Source: Asaia astilbis JCM 15831
GTDB taxonomy: Bacteria; Pseudomonadota; Alphaproteobacteria; Acetobacterales; Acetobacteraceae
Direction: 5' to 3'
Assembly (NCBI RefSeq): GCF_000613845.1
Contig: NZ_BAJT01000004.1
Location: 62,001 to 126,000 of the forward strand
Length of the DNA: 64,000 nucleotides
Below, one piece after another: positions 18,606-30,520 of this stretch. Under the pieces are notes generated by a model. It saw only the letters and a program-made list of their open reading frames with translations. It searched no databases and was not told the origin of the DNA. Both the position numbers and the translations under genes were made by a program. Each line of letters opens with the position of its first letter. Position 1 is the stretch's first letter.

Positions 18606-19852
18606 ATCGTTTCTCCAAATCGTTCGACGAACGTCACCATGGCCTGATGCGCCGCTTCGACATCGGCATCATCGACTGACTCTGCCGGGTTATGGCTGAT
18701 CCCGTCCTTGCAGCGGATGAACAGCATGGTCATGGGGGCAAGATGGGCCATGATCATGGCATCATGACCTGCCTGACTCAGCAAAAGCGGGGGGGTGGTG
18801 CCTGAACTCTGCTCAATGGCCTGCTTCAACAGCGTGTTGAGGCGTTTATCGCAGAGCGCTCCCTTGAGGTCCTGGATCCGTTCGATCTCAAGGCCGATAT
18901 GGCGCCGGATGCACAGCGTCTGCAGGGTATCACCGATCTGCTGGGCGACATCCTCGCGCACACCGGGTGTCACGGCCCGGATATCGATGGTCAGAACGAC
19001 CCGACCCGGCACGATATTGGGCGCGCCGTTTTCCACTGAAACCCATCCGACCGTCGTCACGAGATCGGCTGGATCCTGAGCCCCGATTTTCTCGATTGCT
19101 GTGATGGCTTCGGCCGCGGCGGCCAGAGCATCGCGGCGTTCATGCATGGCCGTGCCCGCATGATCGGCCTGACCGGTCAGCGTTACGCGATAGCGACACT
19201 GGGAGGCGATGCCTCGTACGAGACCTAGAGGCAAGGCGGCCCGATCAAGATACGGGGCCTGTTCGATATGCGCTTCGACATAGGCCAGCACGTTCTGACG
19301 TCTGGCGGTCATGAAACGCGATGTCTCGAGTCCCCATGCGGCAAGAGCATCGCGCAGGGTTACCCCTTCAGGGTCAGTAACATTGTCATCGATCTGTTGT
19401 GTGAGACCAGCGGCAGAGCGGGAGCCCATCATATAGGTCGGAAAGCGGGAGCCTTCTTCATCTCCGAAGCCGATCACCTCAAGCGCAAAGGCGAAACGTC
19501 GGCCAGTCCGATGAAAGTGCGAGACGAGCTCGATCCCGAGCAGAACACCCAGCATACCGTCATATCGTCCGCCATCGCGCACGCTATCGACATGAGAGCC
19601 GACAAGCAGCACCGGCGCATCGGGTGTCGTCCCGGCATAATGGCCGATGATGTTGCCCACAGCGTCGGTTTCAACGCGCATCCCGGCTTCGGTCATCCAT
19701 TGGCTCAGGCGCTCCTGCGTCGCCTTGTGGGCTGGGCCGAGATAAGGGCGAAAAAGCCCATCAGGCTGATCGCTGAAGGGAGCGACCCCGAGTTCGTCAC
19801 AACGGGCTTTGGCCCGTACGCCACCAGTTGGAAAATCCATATCCTGAATCAT
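18602..19852 (-). CDS. M20 family Zn hydrolase, likely allantoate amidohydrolase
   Basis: A binuclear metallo-hydrolase of the AllC / N-carbamoyl-L-amino acid hydrolase group. Metal-binding motifs include GSHVDSVRDGGRYDG, GFGDEEGSRF with the bridging acid, and EAHIEQ; the lid domain has GQADHAGTAM and APNIVPG, and the C-terminus SQAGHDAM and ISHNPAE. The overlapping downstream ureidoglycine-type transaminase points to allantoate as substrate, though ureidopropionate or N-carbamoyl amino acids cannot be excluded. ATG 19852 (or 19840) is preferred over 19870. The frame is intact. No other allantoin or urate genes lie in the window. Confidence 0.82.
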   Translation of the reverse strand: MIQDMDFPTGGVRAKARCDELGVAPFSDQPDGLFRPYLGPAHKATQERLSQWMTEAGMRVETDAVGNIIGHYAGTTPDAPVLLVGSHVDSVRDGGRYDGMLGVLLGIELVSHFHRTGRRFAFALEVIGFGDEEGSRFPTYMMGSRSAAGLTQQIDDNVTDPEGVTLRDALAAWGLETSRFMTARRQNVLAYVEAHIEQAPYLDRAALPLGLVRGIASQCRYRVTLTGQADHAGTAMHERRDALAAAAEAITAIEKIGAQDPADLVTTVGWVSVENGAPNIVPGRVVLTIDIRAVTPGVREDVAQQIGDTLQTLCIRRHIGLEIERIQDLKGALCDKRLNTLLKQAIEQSSGTTPPLLLSQAGHDAMIMAHLAPMTMLFIRCKDGISHNPAESVDDADVEAAHQAMVTFVERFGETM

Positions 19853-20075
19853 GTATACAAGATGTCCCAAGGGAGAGTGAAAAACAACCTAAAGCTGTCA
19901 GGACCGTCAGCAGGAAGGAAAAAAAGAGAGGTTGCCCGGGCGAGGACGGGTCATTGCAAGGCGCCGACTGTCCCCTCTCTGCCTATCGAGACAGGAGTGG
20001 TCATGACCCGTTTTTGTGAGATCGGCTCGGCGGATTCGATTTTTCGGAAGGGGCTGCAAGAAACAGCCTTGTCGA

Positions 20076-20113
20076 TCTGGACCCCCATAGCCTTCAGGCC
20101 CTGAGGGTCCAGA
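20076..20113 (-). terminator. Large hairpin downstream of etfA
   Basis: TCTGGACCC (20076-20084) pairs with GGGTCCAGA (20105-20113), nine perfect pairs, and the loop can form an inner hairpin of its own. It starts 18 bp beyond the etfA stop on the minus strand. It lacks a clear T-run, so it may be a transcript-stabilising or Rho-assisted structure rather than a classic terminator. Confidence 0.45.
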
Positions 20114-20130
20114 TAACGTTTCAAGGGCGA

Positions 20131-21045
20131 TCAGGCGCCCAGTTCGGCCTTGAGCTGCGGCAGGACCTCGAAGAGATCTCCCACCAGACCGTAATCGGCA
20201 ACACTGAAGATCGGGGCTTCAGGGTCCATATTGATTGCCACGATGACGCGGCTGTCTTTCATGCCTGCCAGATGCTGGATGGCACCCGAGAGACCGACAG
20301 CAATGTAGAGCTCGGGAGCCACGATCTTGCCGGTCTGGCCGACCTGCATCTCGTTGGGGGCAAACCCGGCATCCACCGCAGCACGTGAGGCGCCGATTGC
20401 CGCATCCAGCTTGTCTGCGACCGGCTCCAGCAGCTTGAAATTGGCCGCGTCCTTAAGGCCACGCCCGCCGGAAATGACCACACGGGCTGATTCCAGCTCA
20501 GGACGGTCGGAATGGGTCAGCTCGATACCGACATAGGCGGCGTCAGGCACTTCAACGGCTGTCGAGACAGTCTCGATCGGTGCTGTTGCATCGCCCAGCT
20601 TTGCAGCGTCGAAATTGGCGTTACGCACGGTCAGAACCTTGAGCGCATCGCGCGAGCGCACGGTGGAGAGCGCGCTACCTGCGTAGATCGGACGTACGAA
20701 GGTATCGGCGTCGATGATCTCGATCACTTCGGTGATCGGCTGGACATCGAGAAGACCTGCAACGCGAGGTAGGACGTTTTTGCCATAAGCGGTCGCAGCA
20801 GAAACGATATGATCGTACTCCGATGCGCGGTCGGCAATCAGGGCTGCAATGCTCTCGGCCAGCTGCGGCGTGGTCTCTGCGTGAAGAACGCGGGTAATGC
20901 CGTCGATCTTCGCAGCTTCCTGCGCGCCTTGCGGGCCGACAAGCAGCACATCGACCGACCCGAAGGTGCGGGCAGCGGCGACGGCAGACAGACTTGCCTT
21001 TTTGATGGAGGCGCCTTCGGCTTCGATCAGAACCAGAGTTGTCAT
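20131..21045 (-). CDS. etfA: Electron transfer flavoprotein alpha subunit
   Basis: The FAD-binding subunit of the soluble electron carrier that takes electrons from acyl-CoA and related dehydrogenases. It has 304 residues. The C-terminal FAD domain shows [11 protein letters not shown], then [30 protein letters not shown] and the [19 protein letters not shown] segment that contacts the flavin. It is 2 bp downstream of etfB and on the same strand as ETF-QO, so one transcription unit of ETF-QO, etfB, etfA is likely. The frame is intact. Confidence 0.96.
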   Translation of the reverse strand: MTTLVLIEAEGASIKKASLSAVAAARTFGSVDVLLVGPQGAQEAAKIDGITRVLHAETTPQLAESIAALIADRASEYDHIVSAATAYGKNVLPRVAGLLDVQPITEVIEIIDADTFVRPIYAGSALSTVRSRDALKVLTVRNANFDAAKLGDATAPIETVSTAVEVPDAAYVGIELTHSDRPELESARVVISGGRGLKDAANFKLLEPVADKLDAAIGASRAAVDAGFAPNEMQVGQTGKIVAPELYIAVGLSGAIQHLAGMKDSRVIVAINMDPEAPIFSVADYGLVGDLFEVLPQLKAELGA

Positions 21046-21047
21046 GC

Positions 21048-21797
21048 TCAGATCACCTTTGCTTCATCACGCAGCTTGCCAACCAGCTCGGCAACGCCTG
21101 TTACCTTGATGCCGGCCTGACGCACGGGTGGCTCAACGACCTTCACCGTCTCCAGACGCGGCGCGATATCCACGCCCAGCGTCTCGGCAGCGATGGTCTC
21201 CAGAGGCTTTTTCTTGGCCTTCATGATGTTGGGCATGGTGGCATAGCGCGGCTCGTTGAGGCGCAGATCGGTCGTCACCACGGCGGGCAGGGCCAGACGC
21301 ACGGTCTCAAGACCGCCATCGGCCTCACGCACGACGGTGATACGGCCGTCTTCCACGGTTACCGAGCTTGCAAACGTCCCCTGGGGCCAGTTGAGACGGG
21401 CGGCCAGAATCTGGCCTGTCGCATTCATGTCGTCATCGATGGCCTGCTTGCCCATGACAACCAGACCCGGATTTTCGCGGTCGATGATCACCTTGAGCAG
21501 TTTGGCGACAGCCAGCGGTTCGAGCTCGGCATCGGTCTGAACCAGAATGGCGCGATCGGCGCCCATTGCCATGGCAGTACGCAGGACCGGCTGAGCCTCT
21601 GTCACACCGATGGTCACGACCACGACTTCGGAAGCCGCACCTTTTTCGCGAAGCCGCACGGCTTCTTCGACAGCAATTTCATCAAAGGGGTTCATCGACA
21701 TCTTCACGCCTTGCGTGTCGACACCGCTGTTATCGGCCTTCACGCGGGGCTTGATATTGTAATCAACCACCCGCTTGACCGGGACCACTATCTTCAT
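21048..21797 (-). CDS. etfB: Electron transfer flavoprotein beta subunit
   Basis: The AMP-binding partner of the ETF alpha subunit, 249 residues. It begins [20 protein letters not shown] and contains [18 protein letters not shown]. The ETF-beta signature region, [20 protein letters not shown], is followed by the [12 protein letters not shown] loop that docks to partner dehydrogenases. Located between ETF-QO (57 bp upstream) and etfA (2 bp downstream). The frame is intact. Confidence 0.96.
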   Translation of the reverse strand: MKIVVPVKRVVDYNIKPRVKADNSGVDTQGVKMSMNPFDEIAVEEAVRLREKGAASEVVVVTIGVTEAQPVLRTAMAMGADRAILVQTDAELEPLAVAKLLKVIIDRENPGLVVMGKQAIDDDMNATGQILAARLNWPQGTFASSVTVEDGRITVVREADGGLETVRLALPAVVTTDLRLNEPRYATMPNIMKAKKKPLETIAAETLGVDIAPRLETVKVVEPPVRQAGIKVTGVAELVGKLRDEAKVI

Positions 21798-21854
21798 CTG
21801 TTCCTCGCCGATCCTGAAATATCGACTGGGTTCATACCCTATTGCGACTCAAAA

Positions 21855-23497
21855 TCACATACCGACCGGATAATTCGGCCCGCCTGCTCCTTCAGGAACG
21901 CACCAGTCGATATTCTGCGTCGGATCCTTGATGTCGCATGTCTTGCAGTGCACGCAGTTCTGCGCGTTGATCTGCAGCCGCATCGTGTTGTCTTCCTCGA
22001 GCGCTTCATACACGCCAGCCGGGCAGTAGCGGCTTTCGGGGGAGCGGAAGAGCGCCCAGTTGACCGGCAGCCATTTCGACGGATCGCGGAGCTTGAGATG
22101 GATCGGCTGATCTTCCTCATGATTGGTGCCCGAGAGGAACACCGAGGAGGTCAGATCGAAGGTCAGCGCGCCATCCGGTTTCGGGTAGGCGATGGGCTTG
22201 CTCTTCTCGGCCGGTTTGAGCGCTTCATGGTCCGTATGGCTGAAATGCAGCGTCCAGGGCGCACGACCGCGGAAGATCACGCTATCGATCCCGGCATAAA
22301 GCGCGCCTAAGCGATTGCCCCAACGGGCGAAGGCCGGGCGGATATTGCGGGCTTCGAACAGTTCCTTGAACAGCCATGAGCTCTTGAAGCGTTCGGTATA
22401 GCTCGTTGCTTCACTCGAGCCTTCCTGCCCCAGTGTTTCGGCAATCGCCTCGCCTGCCAGCATGCCGGACTTCATGGCTGTGTGCGTGCCCTTGATCTTG
22501 GGCATGTTCAGGAAGCCGGCGGAGTCTCCAGCCAGCACGCCACCCGGGAAGGAAAGACGCGGCAGGGCCTGAAATCCACCTTCGGAGAGGGCACGGGCGC
22601 CGTAGATCAGGCGTCGGCCCCCTTCGAGATGCTTGGCGAACTCTGGATGGGCCTTGAGGCGTTGCATCTCCTGAAAGGGAGACAGCCAGGTATTGCTGTA
22701 ATCGAGGCCGGTGACGAAGCCGTAGGAGACGAGGTTCTCGCCAAAATGGTAGAGCCAGGCGCCACCATAGGTGCCGTCATCCATCGGCCAGCCGAAGCTG
22801 TGCTGCACGAAGCCGGGCTTGTGCTTTTCAGCCGGAATCTCCCAGACTTCCTTGATGCCGAGACCATAGGTCTGGGGATCGACACCCTGACGCAGATCGA
22901 ACTGCTTCATCACGCGCTGGCTGATCGAGCCGCGAACGCCTTCGGTGAGGATGGTCTGCCGGGCACGCAGGATCATGCCGGGAGCAAAATTCGGTCCCTG
23001 CTCGCCGTCACGTGTCACGCCCATATCGCCGGTGATAACGCCACAGAGACGACCATCTTCGATAAATGGCTCGGCAGCGGCAAAGCGGGATAGATCTCGA
23101 CGCCCATTTCCTCGGCCTGAGCGCCGAGCCAGCGGCAGACTTCGCCCAGCGACACGACATAATTGCCGTGATTGGCCATGGCGGGCATGAGCTTGTCGAG
23201 AAACGGAATGGTAAAGCCGCGCTTTTCGGTCAGGAAAAGCACTTTCTCTTCCGTCACGGGTGTCTTGAGCGGCGCTCCGCGTTCTTTCCAGTCAGGAAAC
23301 AGCTCGGCAAGGGCGCGCGGTTCGATCACCGCCCCCGAGACGATATGTGCGCCGATTTCGCTGCCTTTTTCCACCAGACAGATCGTGGCCTCAGGCATGA
23401 GCTGACGCAGACGGATCGCAGCGGAAAGCCCCGCAGGGCCACCGCCGACGATGACCACGTCGAATTCCATTTCTTCGCGTTCGATTTGCGTGCTCAT
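21855..23497 (-). CDS. Electron transfer flavoprotein-ubiquinone oxidoreductase, with apparent 1-nt deletion
   Basis: ETF-QO passes electrons from ETF to ubiquinone at the membrane. The N-terminal Rossmann motif is VVIVGGGPAGLSAAIRL. The body has GMILRARQTILTEGVRGS and the quinone-site segment GGWRRL-like EGGRRLIYGARALSEGG. The C-terminal 4Fe-4S ligands are CVHCKTC plus a Cys 12 residues later (DWCVPEGAGGP). The first frame ends early; the remainder lies one frame away. Restoring one T near 23082-23085 gives YPAFAAAEPFIEDGRLCGVITGD and joins the halves. It is the first gene of the ETF cluster. Confidence 0.92.
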
Positions 23498-23521
23498 ACG
23501 AGGTTCCGATCAGTCTCGGTG

Positions 23522-24235
23522 TCAGGCGTCGCGGCGGGTGAACGTCCAGTAGAACGGCACACGGCCTTCGCGGTAGGCTTTGGCTTCATAGCGCGTGGGC
23601 GACCAGCCTTCGGGCCGCTCGCCTTTGGCGGGCGGAGGGGCGTCGAACAGATCTTGCGTGCCCATGATCTCGAACACCCAGTCCTGATAGACAGGGTGAT
23701 CGCTTGCCACGCGCCAGACAGCACCCGGCTTCAGCAGACGTGCCAGCTCGCGGATGTTCTCCGGATGGATGAAGCGTCGCTTTGCATGGCGTGCTTTGGG
23801 CCATGGATCGGGGAACATCAGATAGGCGCGATCGAGGCAGCCATCCGGCAGGGCCTTGAGCAACTGCCGCGCGTCATCTGGCCAGATCCGGAAGTGATCC
23901 GGCGGGGTGACGGTGTCTTCCTCGCCTTCAGGCACAATGCGCGACATGAGCGAGCACAGACCGTTTTCGAAGACTTCCGAAGCGATATAGCCCACGTCCG
24001 GATTGCGTTGCGCCTGGTCGAGCGCGTGCTCACCCCCGCCGAACCCGATTTCGAGCCAGACTTCATCGACAGGCGCGCCGGTAAAGGCGGCTTTCGGGTC
24101 TGAAGCCTGATCGAGATTCAGGCGGAGCCTGAGCAGCGCCTCGTCGAGAAGACGCAGCTGACGGGCGCGCAGAGGATGCCCGCGCTGGCGGCCGTAAAGC
24201 CGCTCAGGCTGGGACTTGAGAGTATGGTCAGACAG
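23522..24235 (-). CDS. trmB: tRNA (guanine-N7-)-methyltransferase TrmB, unusual start
   Basis: TrmB methylates G46 in the tRNA variable loop using SAM. The SAM site is EVWLEIGFGGGEH, followed by GYIASEVFENG and the substrate motif MFPDPWPKARHAKRR with the catalytic Asp. The frame is open back to the metK stop, but there is no ATG, GTG or TTG before the SAM motif. GTG 23995 would delete the whole SAM site. CTG 24235 yields a normal N-terminus (SDHTLKSQPERLYGRQRG). Either CTG is the start or the A of an original ATG was lost, in line with other single-base losses here. It follows metK by 9 bp. Confidence 0.85.
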   Translation of the reverse strand: MSDHTLKSQPERLYGRQRGHPLRARQLRLLDEALLRLRLNLDQASDPKAAFTGAPVDEVWLEIGFGGGEHALDQAQRNPDVGYIASEVFENGLCSLMSRIVPEGEEDTVTPPDHFRIWPDDARQLLKALPDGCLDRAYLMFPDPWPKARHAKRRFIHPENIRELARLLKPGAVWRVASDHPVYQDWVFEIMGTQDLFDAPPPAKGERPEGWSPTRYEAKAYREGRVPFYWTFTRRDA

Positions 24236-24244
24236 TTCGGGACC

Positions 24245-25432
24245 TCAGCGGTTGAGGGCACCGTGCAGCGAGCTGACCAGATCAGTCTGCTCCCACGTGA
24301 AGTTGTCCAGCATCGGATCGGGAACGCGACCGAAATGGCCATAGGCCGAGGTCGGAACATAGATCGGACGGTTCAGACGCAGGTGCTTGCGGATACCGCG
24401 CGGCGACAGATCGACCATTTCGTTCAGCAGCTTGCCGAGACGGGCTTCGTCGATGTCCTTGCCCGTGCCGTCGAGGTCGACATAGACCGAGAGCGGCTTG
24501 GACACGCCGATGGCGTAGCTGAGCTGAATGGTGCAGCGATCGGCCAGACCTGCTGCAACGACGTTCTTCGCAAGATAACGCGCGGCATAAGCTGCCGAAC
24601 GGTCAACCTTAGTAGGGTCCTTGCCGGAGAAGGCACCGCCGCCATGAGGAGCTGCACCGCCATAGGTGTCGACGATGATCTTGCGGCCAGTCAGGCCTGC
24701 ATCGCCATCGGGACCGCCAATGACGAAGTTACCCGTAGGGTTGACGTAGAATTCTTCTTCCGGGCACATCCAGCCTTCAGGCAGGACTTCACGAACAACT
24801 TCACGAAGCATTTCGCGAATGGTGTTCTGGCGCATGTCTTCGATATGCTGCGTCGAGATGACGACCGAGGTCGCACCGACCGGCTTGCCATCGACATAGC
24901 GCAGCGTGACCTGGCTCTTGGCGTCCGGCAGCAGGCCAACGCCCAGAGCGTGGTTGCTCTTGCGGTAATCGCGGACCTTTTCGAGGATCGACTGGGCGTA
25001 GAAAAGCGGAGCCGGCATCAGATGCTCGGTTTCGCGCGTGGCGAAGCCGAACATGATGCCCTGATCGCCAGCGCCTTCATCCTTTTCGCCTGCACTATCG
25101 ACGCCGACAGCAATGTCAGCGGACTGTGCATGAAGCAGAGACGTAATTTCAGCGTTCTTCCAGGAGAAACCTTCCTGATCGTAGCCGATGTCCTTGATCG
25201 CCTGACGGGCGCGCTCGATCAGCAGCTCGCTGGTGATCGATGCCGGGCCGCGCACTTCGCCAGCCAGGATAACGCGGTTGGTCGTGCAGAGAGTTTCGCA
25301 CGCCACGCGGGCTTCCGGGTCAGCTTCGAGATACGCGTCAAGGACGGTATCGCTGATACGGTCGGAGACTTTGTCCGGATGACCTTCAGAAACGGATTCA
25401 GATGTGAAGAGGAATTCGCCGTAATTACGCAC
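24245..25432 (-). CDS. metK: S-adenosylmethionine synthetase
   Basis: MetK makes SAM from methionine and ATP. The 395-residue protein has the N-terminal [14 protein letters not shown], the signature [12 protein letters not shown], and the second signature [19 protein letters not shown], with the metal and phosphate ligands in place. The frame is intact. trmB, a SAM-dependent methyltransferase, follows within 10 bp. The 147-bp leader does not show a riboswitch fold that I recognise. The SAM product also feeds speD and ahcY, which lie elsewhere in the window. Confidence 0.97.
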   Translation of the reverse strand: MRNYGEFLFTSESVSEGHPDKVSDRISDTVLDAYLEADPEARVACETLCTTNRVILAGEVRGPASITSELLIERARQAIKDIGYDQEGFSWKNAEITSLLHAQSADIAVGVDSAGEKDEGAGDQGIMFGFATRETEHLMPAPLFYAQSILEKVRDYRKSNHALGVGLLPDAKSQVTLRYVDGKPVGATSVVISTQHIEDMRQNTIREMLREVVREVLPEGWMCPEEEFYVNPTGNFVIGGPDGDAGLTGRKIIVDTYGGAAPHGGGAFSGKDPTKVDRSAAYAARYLAKNVVAAGLADRCTIQLSYAIGVSKPLSVYVDLDGTGKDIDEARLGKLLNEMVDLSPRGIRKHLRLNRPIYVPTSAYGHFGRVPDPMLDNFTWEQTDLVSSLHGALNR

Positions 25433-25579
25433 TCAGGGACCTCGCAGGGAATGAGTGAAAGAAAATGACAGCGGACGCACGACAACCTGCGCCCGTACCG
25501 CAAGAGAGGGCTGTCCTTAGAGGTATAAAGCTGCAGGGGTCAAGGGTTTGTTATGGTGCGGCCCGTTGGCTGGGCCGGA

Positions 25580-26323
25580 TCAGGCACCGAAAATAGCGGT
25601 CATATCATAGAGTCCAGCCGGTTTTCCGGCCAGCCAGCGGGCCGCCTTCACAGCGCCTTGAGCAAAGACCCGACGATCGAAAGCCCTGTGTGACAGGGTG
25701 ATCTGCTCAGTGCCCGAAGTCAGGATCAGACTATGCTCGCCGACAACCTGACCGGCGCGCAAGGAGGCAAAACCGATGGCTCCGTCAGCACGCAGACCCG
25801 AGCGATCGATCTCGGTGACGTCGGAGAGACTAACCTGACGTCCCTTGGCGACCTGTTCACCAATCGCAAGAGCCGTGCCGGACGGAGCGTCGCGCTTCTG
25901 ACGATGATGGGTTTCCAGAATTTCGGCGTCGTATTCATCGGCGGGTAGTGCCGCGCCGAGCTGACGTGCCAGATCGAGCAGCAAAGTCAGACCGGGCGCA
26001 AAATTGGCCGCTTTCAGCACGGGAATTCGCGTCGAGGCTTGCAGGATCGCGGCTTCCTGTTCGACGTCGAACCCTGTGGTGCCAACCACCCATGCGCAGC
26101 CTGCCTGAGCGAAGGTCTCCGCATGAAGACAGGTTGCTGACGGACTGCTGACATCGATCACGACATCGCTGCATCCGGCCAGCTGGGCCGGATCGGTCAC
26201 GATATGACGGTGCGGGTCGGCGGTGCGGGCAATCCCACCAGAAAGCTGAATTCCGGAGGCGTTGACCTCTTCGGCGCAAAGAATGCCGAGGCGCCCTGTA
26301 ATACCCGCAATACCGACACGCAT
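25580..26323 (-). CDS. dapB: 4-hydroxy-tetrahydrodipicolinate reductase DapB
   Basis: DapB reduces the cyclic dipicolinate precursor with NAD(P)H in lysine and meso-diaminopimelate synthesis. The 247-residue protein begins RVGIAGITGRLG, a slightly altered GxxGxxG dinucleotide site. It has VDVSSPSATCLHAETFAQ, VVGTTGF, KAANFAPG, and the catalytic ETHHRQKRDAPSGTA with the paired His and Lys. ATG 26323 is 5 bp after the dnaJ stop, so it is co-transcribed as the last gene of grpE-dnaK-dnaJ-dapB. A dnaJ-dapB pairing is also seen in other alphaproteobacteria. Confidence 0.95.
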   Translation of the reverse strand: MRVGIAGITGRLGILCAEEVNASGIQLSGGIARTADPHRHIVTDPAQLAGCSDVVIDVSSPSATCLHAETFAQAGCAWVVGTTGFDVEQEAAILQASTRIPVLKAANFAPGLTLLLDLARQLGAALPADEYDAEILETHHRQKRDAPSGTALAIGEQVAKGRQVSLSDVTEIDRSGLRADGAIGFASLRAGQVVGEHSLILTSGTEQITLSHRAFDRRVFAQGAVKAARWLAGKPAGLYDMTAIFGA

Positions 26324-26328
26324 TGTTC

Positions 26329-27477
26329 TTATTTCCCTTCGAAGAAATCGCGAACCTTGGCGAAGAAGCCTGTGTGTTCAGGGTTGGCCTTCTCCTGATT
26401 TTCTGCCGCCCCGGCTTCCGTCTCGAACTCTTCGAGCAGCTCCTTCTGACGGGGGCTGAGGTGATGCGGCGTCTCGACAGCAACCTGAATATACATGTCA
26501 CCGCGTGCGCTGGAGCGCAGGACGGAGAAGCCCTTGCCGCGCAGGCGGAAATTCTCGCCGGTCTGCGTTCCTGCAGGGATCTTCACCTTGGCGCGACCGC
26601 CATCGATGACCGGCACTTCGATCTCTGTGCCCAGCGCGGCCTGCGTCATGCGCAGCGGGACGCGGCAATAGACATTGGCGGCGTCACGCTGGAAGATGTC
26701 GCTGCCGCCAACGGCGACATGCACATAGAGATCACCCGGCTGAACGCCGCTTCCGCCTGCTTCCCCCTCGCCGGTGAGGCGAATGCGTGTGCCGTCTTCG
26801 ACACCGGCCGGAATGGCGATTTCGAGCGAACGGGTCTGTTCGGTGGTACCGGCGCCCTTGCAGCTTTTGCAGGGGTTACGCACAACCTTGCCGGAGCCAT
26901 GGCAGGTCGGACAGGGGCGCTCGACCAGGAAGAAGCCCTGCTGCGCCCGCACAGCACCGGCACCGTGACAGGTGGGGCAGGTGCTGTCGCCCGCGTTGCT
27001 GTCTGCCGATCCCGAACCATGGCAGCTCTCGCAGGCCACACGTGTCCGGACCTCGACAGGCTTTTTCACGCCTGAGAAGGCCTCGGACAGCGTGATCTCG
27101 ACCTGGACCTGAATATCGTTGCCCGAGCGACGTCGTCCGCCGCCGCCGCGACGGCCTCCCATCATATCGCCGAACATTTCGAAAATGTCGTCGAGGCCGC
27201 CACCGCCGAAGCCGCCGCCAAAACCGCCGCCGCCGCCCATGCCGCCATTTTCGAAAGCGGCATGACCGAAGCGATCATAGGCTGCGCGCTTTTGCTCGTC
27301 CTTCAGGACGTCATAGGCTTCGTTGATTTCCTTGAACTTATGCTCAGCACTCTCATCGCCCGGATTGCGGTCGGGATGATAGCGCATGGCCTGTTTGCGA
27401 TAGGCTTTTTTCAGCTCATCGGCAGAGGCGGTGCGTGTCACTTCAAGAATGGCGTAAAAATCGGTTTTGGTGGCCAT
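26329..27477 (-). CDS. dnaJ: Chaperone protein DnaJ
   Basis: The Hsp40 co-chaperone that loads clients on DnaK and stimulates its ATPase. The 382-residue protein has the J-domain with the HPD motif ([10 protein letters not shown]) and a Gly/Phe-rich linker (about residues 75-105). Four zinc-binding CxxCxGxG repeats follow ([32 protein letters not shown]), then the C-terminal client-binding beta domains. The frame is intact. It lies 168 bp downstream of dnaK with a hairpin between them. Confidence 0.97.
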   Translation of the reverse strand: MATKTDFYAILEVTRTASADELKKAYRKQAMRYHPDRNPGDESAEHKFKEINEAYDVLKDEQKRAAYDRFGHAAFENGGMGGGGGFGGGFGGGGLDDIFEMFGDMMGGRRGGGGRRRSGNDIQVQVEITLSEAFSGVKKPVEVRTRVACESCHGSGSADSNAGDSTCPTCHGAGAVRAQQGFFLVERPCPTCHGSGKVVRNPCKSCKGAGTTEQTRSLEIAIPAGVEDGTRIRLTGEGEAGGSGVQPGDLYVHVAVGGSDIFQRDAANVYCRVPLRMTQAALGTEIEVPVIDGGRAKVKIPAGTQTGENFRLRGKGFSVLRSSARGDMYIQVAVETPHHLSPRQKELLEEFETEAGAAENQEKANPEHTGFFAKVRDFFEGK

Positions 27478-27565
27478 GGGAGTCCTCGGCAGGAGATCCA
27501 GGGATCAGAAGGGCGGCCTGTGACGACCGGATCTAGTCTCTGACCCTCTCGGGCATAATGGCGAA

Positions 27566-27597
27566 ACGCCCGCCCTTCCCTCAGGAAAGACGGGCGT
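27566..27597 (-). terminator. Hairpin between dnaK and dnaJ
   Basis: ACGCCCG (27566-27572) pairs with CGGGCGT (27591-27597), and the inner part can extend with a weaker CCTTCC/GGAAAG helix. It lies 49 bp after the dnaK stop. The T-run on the minus strand is short, so it is probably a partial terminator or RNA processing site that lowers dnaJ relative to dnaK. Confidence 0.5.
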
Positions 27598-27645
27598 CGA
27601 AAAGCGTTCAGTTACGGGAGGGGCGAACCCCTCCTTCACAGGAAC

Positions 27646-29552
<1,907 letters not shown>

Positions 29553-29681
29553 AGTGCAGTCCTTTCAGCGGCGCTGTCCGGCCCATTAAGGCACCGGTCA
29601 ACGCCCTTGTTTTCGTCTCCCTGCCTCGGCAGGGGCGGGTTACTGATAAAATCTAGGAGGCCTGGTTGAGGGTTTCAACCC

Positions 29682-30260
29682 TCATTCTGCGGCTTTGTTG
29701 CCACCCTTGGCGACCACGACCATGGCGGGCTTGATCAGACGGCCATTCAGGGTCCAGGTGGGCGTCCAGGCCTGTATGACCGTGCCATCGGCATGCTCGT
29801 CGCTCGGCTGCTCGGCCATAGCCTGATGCAGATTGGCGTCGAACACCTCTCCAACCGGGTGCTGGCAAGTCACGCCATTGCGTTCAAGAATACCGAGGAA
29901 GGAGCGTTCCGTGCTCTCGAAGCCTTCGCGCAGCTTGCTGACAAGACCATCCTCGCCCTCTGTCTGGGCAGGCAATGACGCGACACCGCGCTGGAGATTC
30001 TCGGCTGCCTCGACGACATCCTTGGCGAATTTCTGAACGGCATACTGGCGGGCATCTTCAACGTCACGCTTGGCGCGCGTACGGAAGTTCTGCATCTCGG
30101 CCTCGGAGCGCATCCATCTGTCACGAAAATCCTCGACCTGCGCTTCGAGCTCGGCAATGCGGGCCTCGGGGCTTAGTGCCGCCGTTTCCGTCTGGGCTTC
30201 AGCCGTCTCGGGGATCGGGGTTTCTTTCTGCTCGTCGTGGAGCGCGTTTTCAGTCGTCAT
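29682..30260 (-). CDS. grpE: Nucleotide exchange factor GrpE
   Basis: GrpE releases ADP from DnaK. The 192-residue protein has a variable acidic N-terminal tail and a long coiled coil (about residues 40-100, with DFRDRWMRSEAEMQNFRTRA). The C-terminal beta domain includes the signature FDANLHQAMAEQP and VIQAWTPTWTLNGRLIKPAMVVVAKG. ATG 30260 is preferred; the frame stays open to 30365, but the extension is Arg-rich and not family-like. It heads the chaperone cluster and is divergent from chvI. No clear heat-shock sigma-32 promoter or CIRCE element could be identified in the 260-bp gap. Confidence 0.95.
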   Translation of the reverse strand: MTTENALHDEQKETPIPETAEAQTETAALSPEARIAELEAQVEDFRDRWMRSEAEMQNFRTRAKRDVEDARQYAVQKFAKDVVEAAENLQRGVASLPAQTEGEDGLVSKLREGFESTERSFLGILERNGVTCQHPVGEVFDANLHQAMAEQPSDEHADGTVIQAWTPTWTLNGRLIKPAMVVVAKGGNKAAE

Positions 30261-30520
30261 CGTGGTCGCAACCTCGAAAAATCTGGCCCAGTCTGACCGG
30301 GCGGCATAGGGTCGGCTTCTGGCATACTCCCCCTGTCCGGGGCGAGACTGGCCGCCAGAAACCACGAAAGCACCGATCGACCATCCTGGGATGTCCGACC
30401 GTTTTCGACTGCCCCGTCTTGGGCGCAGCCGCGTGGTGAGATATAGGTGGCTCTATCAAGCCATATGCCAACCCCCCTGTTATTGGCAACAGGCAGAAAG
30501 TGAAGGCGGATACATCGCGC

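Noticed and set aside
21039..22310. Long plus-strand open frame of 423 codons
   Set aside because: It lies antisense to etfB and the end of ETF-QO, both with clear family sequence, and has shadow-frame composition.
24176..25468. Plus-strand open frame of 430 codons
   Set aside because: Antisense to metK and trmB; no family-like motifs.
25433..25579. Possible SAM riboswitch before metK
   Set aside because: I could not find a stem arrangement matching any SAM or SAM/SAH riboswitch class; the segment is short and looks like an ordinary promoter and leader.
30261..30499. Heat-shock promoter or CIRCE element between grpE and chvI
   Set aside because: CTTGAT and CCTATAT occur on the minus strand near 30440-30460, but their spacing is far too short for a sigma-32 promoter, and no CIRCE repeat is present.
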